Assembly: GCA_023408075.1 (NCBI GenBank)
Contig: JAEYKW010000017.1
Coordinates: 93,991-157,990 of the forward strand
Source of the DNA: Bacillota bacterium
GTDB lineage: Bacteria; Bacillota; Clostridia; Christensenellales; SZUA-584
Direction: 5' to 3'
Length of the DNA stretch: 64,000 nucleotides
In this document: one piece after another, positions 1 to 9,835 of the stretch
Layout: the number at the start of each line of letters is the position of its first letter
How positions within the stretch are numbered: position 1 is the stretch's first letter
Notes under the pieces: generated by a model
Seen by the model: the letters and a program-made list of their open reading frames with translations, nothing else
Databases searched by the model: none
Told to the model about the DNA's origin: nothing
Position numbers and translations under genes: made by a program

Positions 1-90
1 ATTTGCCTCACTCCAAAGGCAGACCAAGAAATTTGATATATATTATACTTCCCTTGACAAACAGTTGAAAAGAAATCCTCCAAGCAAATT

Positions 91-1149
91 TTAGCACGAT
101 ACCGAGCGCACATACTCGGCTGTTTTCGCAAGCAGCGTATCCATCTGCTCATTCGTGCCGATCGTGATGCGAAGATAATCGAATATGCGGGGTTTGTTAA
201 AATGCCGCACATAGATATTGTTCTCCGCGAGATGCGCCTTGAGCGCCGCCGCGCTGACACCCGGATGCGATGCGAACACAAAATTCGCTTTGGACGGCAG
301 CACCTTAAAGCCGAGTTCAGTCAGACACTCCGCCGTGCGCTCGCGCGTCGCGATCACCTTCCTGCTCATCGCCGCACAGTATGCCGTATCGAGTATCGCG
401 GCCGCCGCCGCGTCCTGCGCAATCATATCAAGCGGATACGAATTGAAGCTGTCTTTAATGCGCATCAGTCCTTCAATCAAATGCGGCTGACCGAGCGCGA
501 AAGCCACGCGCAGCCCCGCAAGCGCGTGTGATTTGCTCATCGTCGATACGATAAGCAAATTCGGGTATTTCGAAATCAGCGATGCCGCGCTGCCCGCGCC
601 GAACGACGCATACGCCTCGTCAATAATCACCACATGCTCGCCGTTGCGCTGCAGTATGCGTTCCACCTCGGCAAGGCCCAGTGCAATGCCCGTGGGCGCG
701 TTGGGGTTGGCGAGCACCACGCCTCCGCCCGTCATCTCATCAACCGGCACCGTGAAATCGTCATTGAGCGGTACAGCTTTGCAGCTGATACCGTAAAGCT
801 CTGCCCAGACCGGATAAAAGCTGTATGTAATATCGGGGAACACCACATCCCCGTCAAAAAACGCCTGAAACGCAAGCCCCAGCACCTCGTCCGAGCCGTT
901 GCCGCAGAACACATGGTCTTCCGGCAGCCCATAGATTTGCGCCACGGCGCTTTTGAGCTTCCCGCCGTCAGGGCTCGGGTAAAGGCGCAGCCGCTCACCC
1001 GCAAAGCATCGGAGCACCTCGAGCGCCTTCGGAGACGGCGGATACGGGTTCTCGTTGGTATTGAGCTTAATTATGCCGCTGCCCTGCGGCTGGTCTCCGG
1101 CCTCATACGGCGTGATCGTTGCGGCCTTGCGGCTTAAAAACTGTATCAC
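91..1149 (-). CDS. hisC: Histidinol-phosphate aminotransferase (HisC-like, PLP fold type I)
   Basis: A 352-residue class I/II aminotransferase, close to the usual HisC length. HisC transfers an amino group between glutamate and imidazole-acetol phosphate in histidine synthesis. The sequence shows NTNENPYPPSP near the N-terminus, the NPNAPTG motif, DEAYASF, and the PLP-lysine segment STMSKSHALAGLR, in the order typical of the family. The start is GTG at 1149 with GGGAGG just upstream. No other his gene is in the window, so a related aminotransferase acting on another substrate is possible. It is followed on the other strand by the glycosylase gene. Confidence 0.85.
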   Translation of the reverse strand: MIQFLSRKAATITPYEAGDQPQGSGIIKLNTNENPYPPSPKALEVLRCFAGERLRLYPSPDGGKLKSAVAQIYGLPEDHVFCGNGSDEVLGLAFQAFFDGDVVFPDITYSFYPVWAELYGISCKAVPLNDDFTVPVDEMTGGGVVLANPNAPTGIALGLAEVERILQRNGEHVVIIDEAYASFGAGSAASLISKYPNLLIVSTMSKSHALAGLRVAFALGQPHLIEGLMRIKDSFNSYPLDMIAQDAAAAAILDTAYCAAMSRKVIATRERTAECLTELGFKVLPSKANFVFASHPGVSAAALKAHLAENNIYVRHFNKPRIFDYLRITIGTNEQMDTLLAKTAEYVRSVSC

Positions 1150-1241
1150 AGCTAACCTCCCGAAATGTTCCTTATGGTTTCATATTAGCACAGCAGAATA
1201 AAAAGATTAACAGTTTTTTCAGTCTGTGATAAAATCGAACC

Positions 1242-1739
1242 ATGAACAGATGCTTTTGGGCCAGCGGAAGCGACGAGCTGATGCGCGATTATCACGACAA
1301 CGAATTCGGGAGAAGAAAAAACAGCGACGTTGCGCTGTTTGAAAAGCTGTGTCTTGAGTGCTTTCAGGCGGGCCTCAGCTGGCGCACCGTGCTGGTTAAG
1401 CGCGAGGCGTTCCGCCGCGCGTTTCACGGCTTTGACCCAAGTCAGATCGCGCTGATGACGCAGGACGACATGGAAACGCTGATGCAGGACAGCGGCATCA
1501 TCCGCAACCGCCTCAAAATTGAAGCTACAATTCACAATGCGCGGCTGCATCTGATACAATTTCCGGAAGAGGGCAGCTTTGCCGCCTATGTCTACGGGTT
1601 CACGGACGGCAGCGCGCTCTGCCGTGGTCTTAAGAAACGCGGTTACCGTTTCCTCGGGCCCACCATTTGCGAATCGTTCCTCGGCAGCGTGGGTGCTATC
1701 GAAGGCCACGAGCCGGGCTGCGATCTCTATAAAGGTTAA
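1242..1739 (+). CDS. tag: DNA-3-methyladenine glycosylase I
   Basis: This 165-residue protein is a base-excision-repair glycosylase that removes 3-methyladenine from alkylated DNA. It begins RCFW and has YHDNEFG, LFEKLCLECFQAGLSW and the C-terminal GHEPGCDLY. The Cys4, His17 and C-terminal His/Cys positions match the structural zinc site of Tag proteins. Its length is slightly short of the usual 180-190 residues. It is convergent with the lipoate ligase gene, and the stop codons overlap by 4 bases. Confidence 0.9.
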   Translation: MNRCFWASGSDELMRDYHDNEFGRRKNSDVALFEKLCLECFQAGLSWRTVLVKREAFRRAFHGFDPSQIALMTQDDMETLMQDSGIIRNRLKIEATIHNARLHLIQFPEEGSFAAYVYGFTDGSALCRGLKKRGYRFLGPTICESFLGSVGAIEGHEPGCDLYKG

Positions 1740-2722
1740 TACGCTTTTTCAATGAAGAACTCAGTCATATCTTGCGCCATCTTTTTGCGCTCTTCCGAAA
1801 CTTCCATATCCGTCAAACGCTGTGCGAGCTCCTTTGAATGAAACGGCACGCCGATAAACACGCACGGCAGCGCTTCAATAAAATCCGCGTCGAGTGCGTC
1901 CGAATACACTTGCGCATCCGTCACCTTGCCATCTTTGAGCGAGAAATAAAAATCCACACGCCCCCACGGGAACCGCACGCCCGTCTCGATGTCAAAACTC
2001 GGCGAGCACCCGAGCTTCCACTCCCACGACGCGTTGCGCGTTTCCAGCGCGGCCACAGCTTCTTTATCCTTTATGACCAGCGGCTCATATTTGCCGTATA
2101 TCTTTTCAAAGCTCTCGCAAAGTGCGCCGATCATCTTCTTAACGGTGATCTCAGGGTTGCGCTCTTTTAAATTGCAGACGCGCGCGCGCACCGATTCGAC
2201 GCCCTTCGAGACAATTTTGTCCTGCGAAACCGAGAGATACCGAGCGAGCCGCGTCATATCGGCATCAATCAATATCGTGCCGTGGTGAAACGCGCCCGTT
2301 TTCCTGTAGCAAAACGCGTTGCCCGAGAACTTCGCGCCCTCCGAAAGAATATCGTTACGGCCCGAAAACTCGGCCTCGATGCCGAGCGATTTGACCGCCT
2401 CGAGTATCACGCTGAGCTGCCGGTTCAAATCGTAATCGTTTTTATCCACAATGAATGAAAAATTGAGGTTGCCCATGTCGTGAAACACCGCGCCGCCGCC
2501 CGATATGCGCCGCGCGAGCTTGCCGCCCTCGCTTTCGAGCAGCGCGTGGCGGCATTCCTTCCACGCGTTCTGGTTCTTGCCGATCACAACGGTGTTCTGG
2601 TTCTGATACAGATACAGCACGCACGTCCCGGGGGACAGGGTATTCAATATATACTCTTCGAGCGCGAGATTGTACCACGGGCAAACCGAATCCGACATAT
2701 GAAAGTAAAAGTTTTTAAGCAT
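1736..2722 (-). CDS. lplA: Lipoate-protein ligase A
   Basis: A 328-residue protein that activates lipoate with ATP and attaches it to lipoyl domains of dehydrogenase or glycine-cleavage proteins. The family signature RRISGGGAVFHDMGNLNFSF is present at about residues 70-90. FSGRNDI, KFSGNAF and HHGTILID follow, as in LplA. A C-terminal accessory domain of about 80 residues is present. No lipoylated partner protein is encoded nearby, so it probably acts on proteins encoded elsewhere. Confidence 0.9.
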   Translation of the reverse strand: MLKNFYFHMSDSVCPWYNLALEEYILNTLSPGTCVLYLYQNQNTVVIGKNQNAWKECRHALLESEGGKLARRISGGGAVFHDMGNLNFSFIVDKNDYDLNRQLSVILEAVKSLGIEAEFSGRNDILSEGAKFSGNAFCYRKTGAFHHGTILIDADMTRLARYLSVSQDKIVSKGVESVRARVCNLKERNPEITVKKMIGALCESFEKIYGKYEPLVIKDKEAVAALETRNASWEWKLGCSPSFDIETGVRFPWGRVDFYFSLKDGKVTDAQVYSDALDADFIEALPCVFIGVPFHSKELAQRLTDMEVSEERKKMAQDMTEFFIEKAY

Positions 2723-2831
2723 CAGTTGTCCTCCCAGTATGGATTGATGCCACTATATCACAACGGCTGCCCGCATGCCATGCCGATTTTTGGCAAGCAG
2801 CGCAGCGGCCGTCATCCTGATATTCCCGGTT

Positions 2832-4580
2832 TTAAAACCCTTGCGTTTTGAGTATGAACTGCACCGCCGCGTCGTTGCGCTTATCCATAAACGAGGTGTA
2901 ATTTTCGGCCATATCGGAAAGCTTGTCGAGATACGCTTCCATGCCGTCAAATTCGTCTTTGAGCGGTTGCAGGCCCTCTTCATCCATATCGTCAATGCCG
3001 CCTTTCAATCGAGCCATGCCGCTTATGAGTTCATCCAGCGCGCTGATGAGCTGCGGCACCTGAGATTTGGCGTCTGCCATTCCTCCCTTAAGGTCGTCCG
3101 CGCCGCCCGCCAGCTGAGACGCCCCGCCGCTCAGCGCCGCACAGGCCGACTGCAGCTGGTAAGCGCCGTCCAGCAGCTGCAGGCACGAGGCATAAAGTGC
3201 CGCACTGCCGCCGCGCAGCTGATTCACACTGTTTGTAAAGTCCGTGGAGAAGCCTGTGTAAAGCTGCTGCATGCCCCCGCTGAGCAGCGCAGAATTGGTT
3301 TTCAACGTGGCCGCCGAGCTCACAAGCGCACTGATAATGCCTTGCTGCGCGCTGAGCCCTGCCGCAATCGGCGCGGCAGCCGGGTCCGTTCCCGCAAGCG
3401 CGGCTGCATTCGAAGCCAATGTGTTGTTCGAGGTCGAGAGGCCGCCGAGACCCGTGCCGAGCCCGCCTATGCCACTGTCCACACCCACCGCGAGATCCTT
3501 CAAATCCGAGATGTTTTTGGTCATGTCTGTCACCGAGGTTTGCAGCGTACCCGCGCCCGTATCCAACGCTGCGAACGATGCGGCGAACGCCGACATCCCC
3601 GCGTAAAAATCGTCCGCTGCTTTTTTCAGCGCCTTCGCATTTGAGTTTAACGCATCCGTGCCATTCTCAAGTGACGATGCGCCCGATGCCAGGTCACTCA
3701 GGCCGCTTTGCATATCCTTTGCGGCGCTTTTCATCTCCTTAAGGCCTTTGAGCAGCGCGTCCGCACCCGACTGCATATCATCGACACCCGCAAGCAGGTC
3801 GTCCGCACCGTCCGTCAGGCTGTCTATGTCGATGACGTCGCCGAAGGTATCGAGCCCGGGCAGCGCCTTTGGCAGTACGACGATGCTGATCGGCTCTAAA
3901 GCCATCTCCGTTCCGAAGAGCGTAAATGAAAACGTGCTTTCGGGCAACGGAAACGCCGAGTAGGCAACCGTATAGCTCGAACCCGCAAGCACCGCGGAAG
4001 CATTCTCGGGTATTTCGCGCACACTGTACATATTGCTGTCGAGAGACAACGACACCTGCACCGCGAAAGGCGTCATGATTTCGCGGTCCGTCAGTTCATC
4101 CAATTCGGCTGTTCCCGAATTATTCTTTACGGTCATCTCGATTTTCAGCTCGCCCGTCCTCCCCGCAATATCTTCCGGCGGGGTTTTCTCGCCGTTCAGA
4201 TAATATGTGATATCAAAGCTTACGGGCAGCGCCTTTTGCGTTTCGCCCTGATAATAAAAACCGTCATCGCCGGCCAGCCCCGCCGGCCATGTGATCTTAT
4301 CCCCGTCAATCGCGGGCGTATCCGGGCCGGAGAGGTTCCTTACCTCCGTATAGGTGCCATAATCGACAATCTCGCCGTCCGAAAAAAAGCGGTTGACCAC
4401 GGTCGCGCCCGAATAGGTGCCGTCGTTTGCGAGCACGGCATACACCGTCTCGCTCTTGGGCTTTTCAGCAACCGCCTGCGCCGGGGCCGGGGCCGAGAAT
4501 CCGGCTGCAAATACAGCCGCCGCTGTCACGAGCGCGCCAAAACGCAACGCATTATTTTTTGAAAGGGTAATAAGCTTCAC
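2832..4580 (-). CDS. Secreted heptad-repeat protein (X-X-X-Leu-X-X-Gly, YhgE/Pip-like)
   Basis: A 582-residue exported protein with an N-terminal signal segment (AAVFAAGFSAPAPAQA), a beta-rich region to about residue 240, and then a long series of repeats such as LLAGVDDMQSGADALLKGL. These have Leu and Gly at 7-residue spacing and predict an extended helical rod. No C-terminal anchor is obvious. The start is GTG at 4580, and its GTGA overlaps the stop of the upstream MMPL gene, so the two are translationally coupled. Such rods commonly accompany MMPL/YhgE-type membrane proteins. The exact role is unknown; helping span the wall is an inference. Confidence 0.7.
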   Translation of the reverse strand: MKLITLSKNNALRFGALVTAAAVFAAGFSAPAPAQAVAEKPKSETVYAVLANDGTYSGATVVNRFFSDGEIVDYGTYTEVRNLSGPDTPAIDGDKITWPAGLAGDDGFYYQGETQKALPVSFDITYYLNGEKTPPEDIAGRTGELKIEMTVKNNSGTAELDELTDREIMTPFAVQVSLSLDSNMYSVREIPENASAVLAGSSYTVAYSAFPLPESTFSFTLFGTEMALEPISIVVLPKALPGLDTFGDVIDIDSLTDGADDLLAGVDDMQSGADALLKGLKEMKSAAKDMQSGLSDLASGASSLENGTDALNSNAKALKKAADDFYAGMSAFAASFAALDTGAGTLQTSVTDMTKNISDLKDLAVGVDSGIGGLGTGLGGLSTSNNTLASNAAALAGTDPAAAPIAAGLSAQQGIISALVSSAATLKTNSALLSGGMQQLYTGFSTDFTNSVNQLRGGSAALYASCLQLLDGAYQLQSACAALSGGASQLAGGADDLKGGMADAKSQVPQLISALDELISGMARLKGGIDDMDEEGLQPLKDEFDGMEAYLDKLSDMAENYTSFMDKRNDAAVQFILKTQGF

Positions 4581-6661
4581 TTCATCATCCCCCTGTTCTT
4601 CTTTTTCCGCAATGCCAGCGTTGTGAACATAAGTGGCTTGTCAAACAAAATGAACAGCGCAGGCAGCGCAAACATGATCACCACAAAGCTGATCAGCGCG
4701 CCGCGCCCCACCACCGACGCAATTTCCCGCGTCGCCTTGATTGAGCTGACCGCCGTAATCGAGAGCGTCGCAAAATAGAATGTGAGCACGCTGGTCATCA
4801 TCGGCTTTGTGGCCGTGGCAATAGCCTGCTTGATCGCCGTTTTCGGGCTGTCCGTTACGCGCCTGAATTCGATGTAGCGCGATGTGAACAGTATCGCGTA
4901 GTCCACCGTTGCCCCGAGCTGAATCGAGTTCACAAGCACGGGCGTTAAAAATATCATATCGTCTCCGAAATAGAAGTCCCAGCCCACGTTGATATATATC
5001 GCGGCTTTGATCACGGCCACGAGGAAAACGGGAATCAGCAGCGAGCGGAAAGCGATCATGATGATCAAAAATATAAAGGCCATTGAGATAATGTCCACAA
5101 TGAAGTTATCGGTATCCGCCGTGGAGGCCATATCCGCCGCGCTCGCATAGGAGCCCGTCACATAGCTGTCCTCCCCGAAATATGCTTTTGCGGCGGCGCG
5201 TACATCGCCGATTGCGGCAAACAGCGTGTCGTTGTCCATGCTTGGCTGCATCGTCACGGTAAACCGGCGATATGTATCGCCCACATAGGTGTCTTTGAGC
5301 GCATCAGGAATAAACGCATCGGGTACCACCGCCGCGCTGTCCGAATACGCCGCCACACCGCGCACACCGGAGAGCGCCTTGATCTGTGCGACCGCCTCGA
5401 GCTCCTTGCCGGAGAGCGCCTTTTGATACAGCACATGCACGGTATCCGTGATGCCGAAGGTATCGCTGATCTTCTCCGTCGCGATAATGGGCTGCGTATT
5501 TTCCGGCATGAATTTGTCCGAGGTGTAATAATACTGCTGGTTCGCGCTGCCGATAATACCCGGAATCAGCGCAGCCACCACCACCGCAAGCAGCACAAAG
5601 CGGTATTTGATCAGCGGGCCGGAGAGCTTTTCGAGCGACGGCATCAGCACGCGGTGCTTGCGTTTGCCGAGCGGGTATGTTGCAAGTATCGCGCACGGCA
5701 GAAACGTCATGCTGATCACGAGGCTGAAAACCACGCCCTTGCAAAGCACGATGCCGATATCCGCGCCAATCTGGTTCTGCATAAACATCAGCGCGATAAA
5801 TCCGGCGCAGTCGGTCAGTGCGCTCGAAGAAATCGCGGTTAATGTGGAACGCATGGATGAGACCATTGCCGCATTGATGTCGCCCTTTGCCGTTATTAGA
5901 TCTTCCTCAAAACGGTGGATCAGGAATATGGAAAAGTCCATGGAGATGGCCAGCTGCAAAATCGCGGCAATCGCCACGGTCAGGAATGAAATTTGGTCCC
6001 GCAGCAGAAAGTTAGTGCCGTAATTGAGCACAATAGCAATGCCGATGTTGACGATGCAGAGCAGCGGCGCGATAAATGACGACAGTGAAATCGCAAGTAT
6101 GGCGATTAGTATGGCGCCCGCGATGGCGAGATACAGGCCCTGCTCGCGCTGTAATGTCTCGCGCAGTTCGCTTAAAACCACGGGAGACCCGCCGAAATAC
6201 TCGCCATCCTCCATCATCGAGGAGATTTGGTTCACAGCGGATTCGGAAAAGTCGCTCTGGTCCTCGCCCTCAAACGACACAATCAGTATCGTGGCGTCAC
6301 CCTTATTAAACTGCGCCAGCGCGTCTTCAGACAGAAATTCCTCGGGTTTATAAATGTCGAGCACATCGTCCATCCACTGAGCATCTTTGACGCCCTCAAC
6401 GGCTTCGATGCGCTGCTTTAATTCCTTAGTCTGCCAGTTTTCTCTGCCTTCAATCAGAATATAACCTTGTGCGGAGGCGGAAAACTCTTTGTTTTCTATG
6501 GTGCTGCCCGCTATGGAGTTGGCCCCTTTCGGCATAAAGGCCGACATTTCAAAGCTCGTTTTTACGAGCGGTATGCCAAGCAACGAAGCCGCGCAGCAAA
6601 GAAACATAAAGATTATGACCAAATACTTATGTCGTACCAGAAACCGAAAAAGTCCGTTCAT
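4577..6661 (-). CDS. MMPL/RND-family transporter
   Basis: A membrane transporter of about 694 residues with two homologous halves. Each half has one leading transmembrane helix, a large extracytoplasmic loop, and a cluster of five helices. SMDFSIFLIHRFEED and GATVDYAILFTSRYIEFR are the paired D-containing helix-4 motifs of MMPL/RND proton-driven exporters. I chose ATG 6661 (MNGLFRF) over the upstream TTG at 6691, because the promoter found just upstream would start transcription near 6690. It is coupled to the heptad-repeat protein downstream. The substrate is not evident; lipid or envelope precursor export is typical of the family. Confidence 0.85.
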   Translation of the reverse strand: MNGLFRFLVRHKYLVIIFMFLCCAASLLGIPLVKTSFEMSAFMPKGANSIAGSTIENKEFSASAQGYILIEGRENWQTKELKQRIEAVEGVKDAQWMDDVLDIYKPEEFLSEDALAQFNKGDATILIVSFEGEDQSDFSESAVNQISSMMEDGEYFGGSPVVLSELRETLQREQGLYLAIAGAILIAILAISLSSFIAPLLCIVNIGIAIVLNYGTNFLLRDQISFLTVAIAAILQLAISMDFSIFLIHRFEEDLITAKGDINAAMVSSMRSTLTAISSSALTDCAGFIALMFMQNQIGADIGIVLCKGVVFSLVISMTFLPCAILATYPLGKRKHRVLMPSLEKLSGPLIKYRFVLLAVVVAALIPGIIGSANQQYYYTSDKFMPENTQPIIATEKISDTFGITDTVHVLYQKALSGKELEAVAQIKALSGVRGVAAYSDSAAVVPDAFIPDALKDTYVGDTYRRFTVTMQPSMDNDTLFAAIGDVRAAAKAYFGEDSYVTGSYASAADMASTADTDNFIVDIISMAFIFLIIMIAFRSLLIPVFLVAVIKAAIYINVGWDFYFGDDMIFLTPVLVNSIQLGATVDYAILFTSRYIEFRRVTDSPKTAIKQAIATATKPMMTSVLTFYFATLSITAVSSIKATREIASVVGRGALISFVVIMFALPALFILFDKPLMFTTLALRKKKNRGMMK

Positions 6662-6691
6662 ACAACTACCGCCCGATATTTCCGTTACCAA

Positions 6692-6720
6692 ATTATATCA
6701 AATTCTATGTATCCTCTCAA
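6692..6720 (-). promoter_or_regulatory. Sigma-A-like promoter of the MMPL operon
   Basis: Read on the minus strand, TTGAGA (6715-6720) and TATAAT (6692-6697) are separated by 17 bp. The predicted start of transcription is about 6685-6690, which fits ATG 6661 as the MMPL start. Confidence 0.6.
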
Positions 6721-6955
6721 AGCCGCCGTTTCACGCTGTCTAATCAAATATATTCATAAACGCACAAATATACCGCCGAAGTGACCTGCGGCTGTGAATT
6801 CCCATGATTATCCGCTGTTTTTCTTTGTTTATGAAAACCGCCCCGCATGACAAAATTTTTATATTGGGGCAGGAACGGTGAATAGCTGCAACGAATATAG
6901 AATATACTCCCATAATTAGACGAATACCGTCAGCGGAGACTGTAAGGAGGAACGC

Positions 6956-7783
6956 ATGAACCGTACCAACCGACTTTTTGGGATACTCGGAATTTTAGCC
7001 GCAGCTGTGATGGCTGGCGCGTTGACGGCGGCAGTTGTCTGCGACACCGGCGGCTTTTCGCCGCTCAATGCGTTTTATAACGAGCTCGGCTTGTTTTCGG
7101 GCGGTTACTTCGTGCCCTCTTTTGCCATGCTGATCAACCTCTGCTTCGTGCTGCTCGGCCTTGTTTTCGGCGCACTTATGGTGGCAGACGCGTTTTACAA
7201 AGACACCGTCTTATCGACCGTGCTCGGCTTTTTCGGCGCACTCACGGGCGTGCTCGCGATGGCTCACGGTATTTTCACGCTCAACGTCGCGCCGTATCAC
7301 TATATCGCTTCAGCCGCTTTTTATATCTCGGCGGCAGTGCTCTGCGCGCTTTATGCGGTGTTTAAACTGCGAGAACGCAGCAAAAAACCTATCGCGACGA
7401 TTGCGGCCGCCGTGCTGACCTGCGCCGCAGGCGGCGTTTATGCGTGGTACATGCTCTCGGGCGGTATGTCGGCCTATCTCGTTGAGAGCGCTTCACTCGC
7501 AAACCGCGCCGGTTTCGAACTGTTCGCGCTGGTCGGCTGGGCAGCGCTTGCGCTGTTTCTGGTGTTTACCGTGATGTATGCCATCGGGCTGCTCGGCGTG
7601 AAACGCAAAAAAGTTGATGCGCCTGATGTTTTGGAACCGGAAGAAACCGAAGACGACGAGAAAACTCTCGATGAAGTTTTGGAAGATTTGACGGATGAAC
7701 CGCTCGAAGAAGGCCTTGGCGAAGGCCTGCAAAAAAGCTTCGATGAAAGCGCGGAAGACGACGATCATCTCTACGGGTTATAG
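6956..7783 (+). CDS. Six-helix membrane protein with acidic tail (DUF998-like)
   Basis: A 275-residue protein with about six hydrophobic helices between residues 8 and 215, including the pattern SPLNAFYNELGLFSGGYF near the first loop. This resembles DUF998 membrane proteins. The last 60 residues are strongly acidic (EETEDDEKTLDEVLEDL...) and cytoplasmic by the positive-inside rule, after KRKK. AAGGAGG precedes ATG 6956. The gene stands alone, divergent from the MMPL operon. No function can be assigned. Confidence 0.7.
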   Translation: MNRTNRLFGILGILAAAVMAGALTAAVVCDTGGFSPLNAFYNELGLFSGGYFVPSFAMLINLCFVLLGLVFGALMVADAFYKDTVLSTVLGFFGALTGVLAMAHGIFTLNVAPYHYIASAAFYISAAVLCALYAVFKLRERSKKPIATIAAAVLTCAAGGVYAWYMLSGGMSAYLVESASLANRAGFELFALVGWAALALFLVFTVMYAIGLLGVKRKKVDAPDVLEPEETEDDEKTLDEVLEDLTDEPLEEGLGEGLQKSFDESAEDDDHLYGL

Positions 7784-8093
7784 AAAGAGCCAATCAGGCA
7801 CGCTTCAGTCACCTGTCGGAGACGGCGGACAAGGGGACACTATTATACAGTTATTCTAAAACGCGCTTTGATCAGGCGCGTTTTTTGATTCGTATTCCTT
7901 ACGTTGTCAATACGCCCCGCCTATGGAGAACAACTTATTCGGTCATACAAGTCCACTGTGCAGTGATGAGCAAGCGACGGCTGCGACGCGGGCGAATATC
8001 TGTAACAGATTCTTCAGTCGCTTACGCTCCATCAGAAAGACATAAATTACTTCTTTAACATTCCGGACCCGCTTCCATCAGCGCGTTTTTTGA
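7784..8093. other. 310-bp intergenic region with terminator
   Basis: This gap holds the terminator at 7857-7886 and otherwise noncoding DNA. A second short copy of the string GCGCGTTTTTTGATT occurs at about 8083-8097, overlapping the end of the next minus-strand gene. No ORF with a ribosome site was found. Confidence 0.5.
7857..7886 (+). terminator. Rho-independent terminator
   Basis: AAACGCGC and GCGCGTTT form a stem around TTTGATCAG and are followed by a T-run. It lies 75 bp downstream of the six-helix membrane protein gene. Confidence 0.75.
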
Positions 8094-8612
8094 TTACCAA
8101 TGCTTTTTATCCGGATCAAACGTCTTTTCCTTCAAGTTGATGGCAAGGTCCTCAACGGCGGCATATACAGCCACCGCAATCACCGTCCACCAGACAACAG
8201 GATGACTGATGATAAGATTTAGCGGCAGCGCGAGAAAAATCAGCAGCCCGGTCAATTTGCTGGCCCATGTGTGCAGTATGCCAAAAACCCTGTGCTTAAA
8301 ATACACCACGAGTATGGACACAATCCTGACCGCGCCGATGCCGACGATCCACGGCCAAACCAAAGCCACGACGCCGATCTCAAAAAGCTTGTAAATAATA
8401 ACGCCCATCATCACCATATCGGCGATAGAATCAAGCCGCGCGCCAACAAGGCTCTGTGTTTTCATCCGCCGGGCCACAATGCCGTCTGCCATATCGGTGA
8501 TACCCACCAGCGCATACAGCACCAAAAAGACCTCCGTGCTCAAAGGAAGCAGCAGAGCTAGAGAGAACGGTAAGCGCAGCAGCGTAATGATATTGGCGGC
8601 GTGCCTTTTCAT
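8094..8612 (-). CDS. CDP-alcohol phosphatidyltransferase family protein
   Basis: A 172-residue integral membrane enzyme. The CDP-alcohol phosphotransferase motif D-x2-D-G-x2-A-R-x8-G-x3-D-x3-D is complete in DMADGIVARRMKT...GARLDSIAD at about residues 40-66. Such enzymes displace CMP from CDP-diacylglycerol with an alcohol (glycerol-3-phosphate, serine or inositol) to make phospholipid head groups. Four to six helices are visible. The substrate cannot be read from the sequence. It is a single gene with no obvious operon partner. Confidence 0.88.
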   Translation of the reverse strand: MKRHAANIITLLRLPFSLALLLPLSTEVFLVLYALVGITDMADGIVARRMKTQSLVGARLDSIADMVMMGVIIYKLFEIGVVALVWPWIVGIGAVRIVSILVVYFKHRVFGILHTWASKLTGLLIFLALPLNLIISHPVVWWTVIAVAVYAAVEDLAINLKEKTFDPDKKHW

Positions 8613-8802
8613 GTTTTATCCTTTATCGTTAATATCAAGAGTATATCATACTCGCACCATACACCGCTATGGCAGCTATTGTCTCTGTTCAATGATAACC
8701 ACAAACCTGTCATGAAATAATGTCCCGTAAAGGAAATATAATGAAGACTATAGAATTGATCTGATGAACGTTTAAATTAACCGAAAGCGAGGGCGTTGCA
8801 AT

Positions 8803-9765
8803 ATGATATCAGACTCTGCGGCCAAGGCCATTACCGCATGGATTTCAGGCAATGCAGCCAATTCCGATAAATACAAGATAGATGGAATGAGTGTGACCTT
8901 CCGTGCGACCCCGTCATACGGTGTGGTCGGTATCTTCGGAGCCGCCGCGAGTATTGGCTGCGCCTTTATCCCCGACTTGGTTCCCAAACTGATCCTTAGC
9001 GGAATTTTTGGCATCTTGGGTGTGCTGATCATACTCTACGGTTTTGTGATGCGCCTGACGCTTGACCCCGAACGCATTGTATACCGGGGCCCGTTCGGGC
9101 TTAAAAAACAGATGCTCTGGCGCGATGTTGAGTCTGTCACTGTTGTGTCCGCAGAATATGGAGATATGTTGATAAGCGGCCGTCAAGGTCGAATCCGCAT
9201 TTTCGCCTATCTTGCCGGTTTTCCCGAAATCAGGAAACTGCTCCTCGGTCGGTTTCCAGCTTCGTTTGACGCGCAGGCCGCGATAGAAGCGGGCGACAGC
9301 AGCTTGCTTCAAAAAGAATATGGGGCAGGCGTTTTCAAGCTCAAGAAACTTAGTGTCATCCTGGGTTTCAGTATGGTTGCACTTGCATTGTCGGGCGTGG
9401 TATACAGCTATCTTGTGAATCCGCAAACAGATTTCGCTCTTTATGTCTGCATTCCTGCGGCTATCGTTGGCGGTCTGCTGATGCTGATGTATGGCTTTTT
9501 CACCCGTCTTTATATCAGAGATGATGTGCTTGTTTATCGCACGCTTTTCTTTCGCGAAAAGTCAATGCGGTGGGAGGATGTCACTTCGATCATGGTATCC
9601 GGTCAGCCCCAGCACGAACTGATTATCCTCCAGTCAAAAATCACACGCATCAAAATACGAATCGATTTCAAAGGGTATCCTCTCCTCAAAGCGCTGATAC
9701 TGAAGCGCTGCCCCGATAGTGCCTCTGTCAGCGTAGAATCGCTTCCGCCTTTGAAACCATTGTGA
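8803..9765 (+). CDS. Duplicated PH-like-domain membrane protein
   Basis: A 320-residue protein made of two similar halves. Each half has a pair of hydrophobic helices followed by a soluble beta-rich module. The modules share LDPERIVYRGPFGLKKQMLWRDVESV (first half) and IRDDVLVYRTLFFREKSMRWEDVTSI (second half), the look of bacterial PH-like (bPH) domains tethered to the membrane. An internal duplication is clear by eye. GCGAGGG lies about 10 bp before ATG 8803. The function is unknown. Confidence 0.65.
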   Translation: MISDSAAKAITAWISGNAANSDKYKIDGMSVTFRATPSYGVVGIFGAAASIGCAFIPDLVPKLILSGIFGILGVLIILYGFVMRLTLDPERIVYRGPFGLKKQMLWRDVESVTVVSAEYGDMLISGRQGRIRIFAYLAGFPEIRKLLLGRFPASFDAQAAIEAGDSSLLQKEYGAGVFKLKKLSVILGFSMVALALSGVVYSYLVNPQTDFALYVCIPAAIVGGLLMLMYGFFTRLYIRDDVLVYRTLFFREKSMRWEDVTSIMVSGQPQHELIILQSKITRIKIRIDFKGYPLLKALILKRCPDSASVSVESLPPLKPL

Positions 9766-9835
9766 TGCATTTTAATATTGCGGGGTTTCATGATATAATT
9801 AAAGCGGTTTGAAACTAATGATTTGGAGAACCCTT

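Noticed and set aside
634..1137. Long plus-strand frame opposite hisC
   Set aside because: Arg/His-rich shadow of a well-supported gene on the other strand; no ribosome site.
2775..3644. 289-codon plus-strand frame opposite the heptad-repeat protein
   Set aside because: Its periodic Arg/Ala content is the mirror of the heptad repeats; the minus-strand gene has a signal peptide and coupling to its neighbour.
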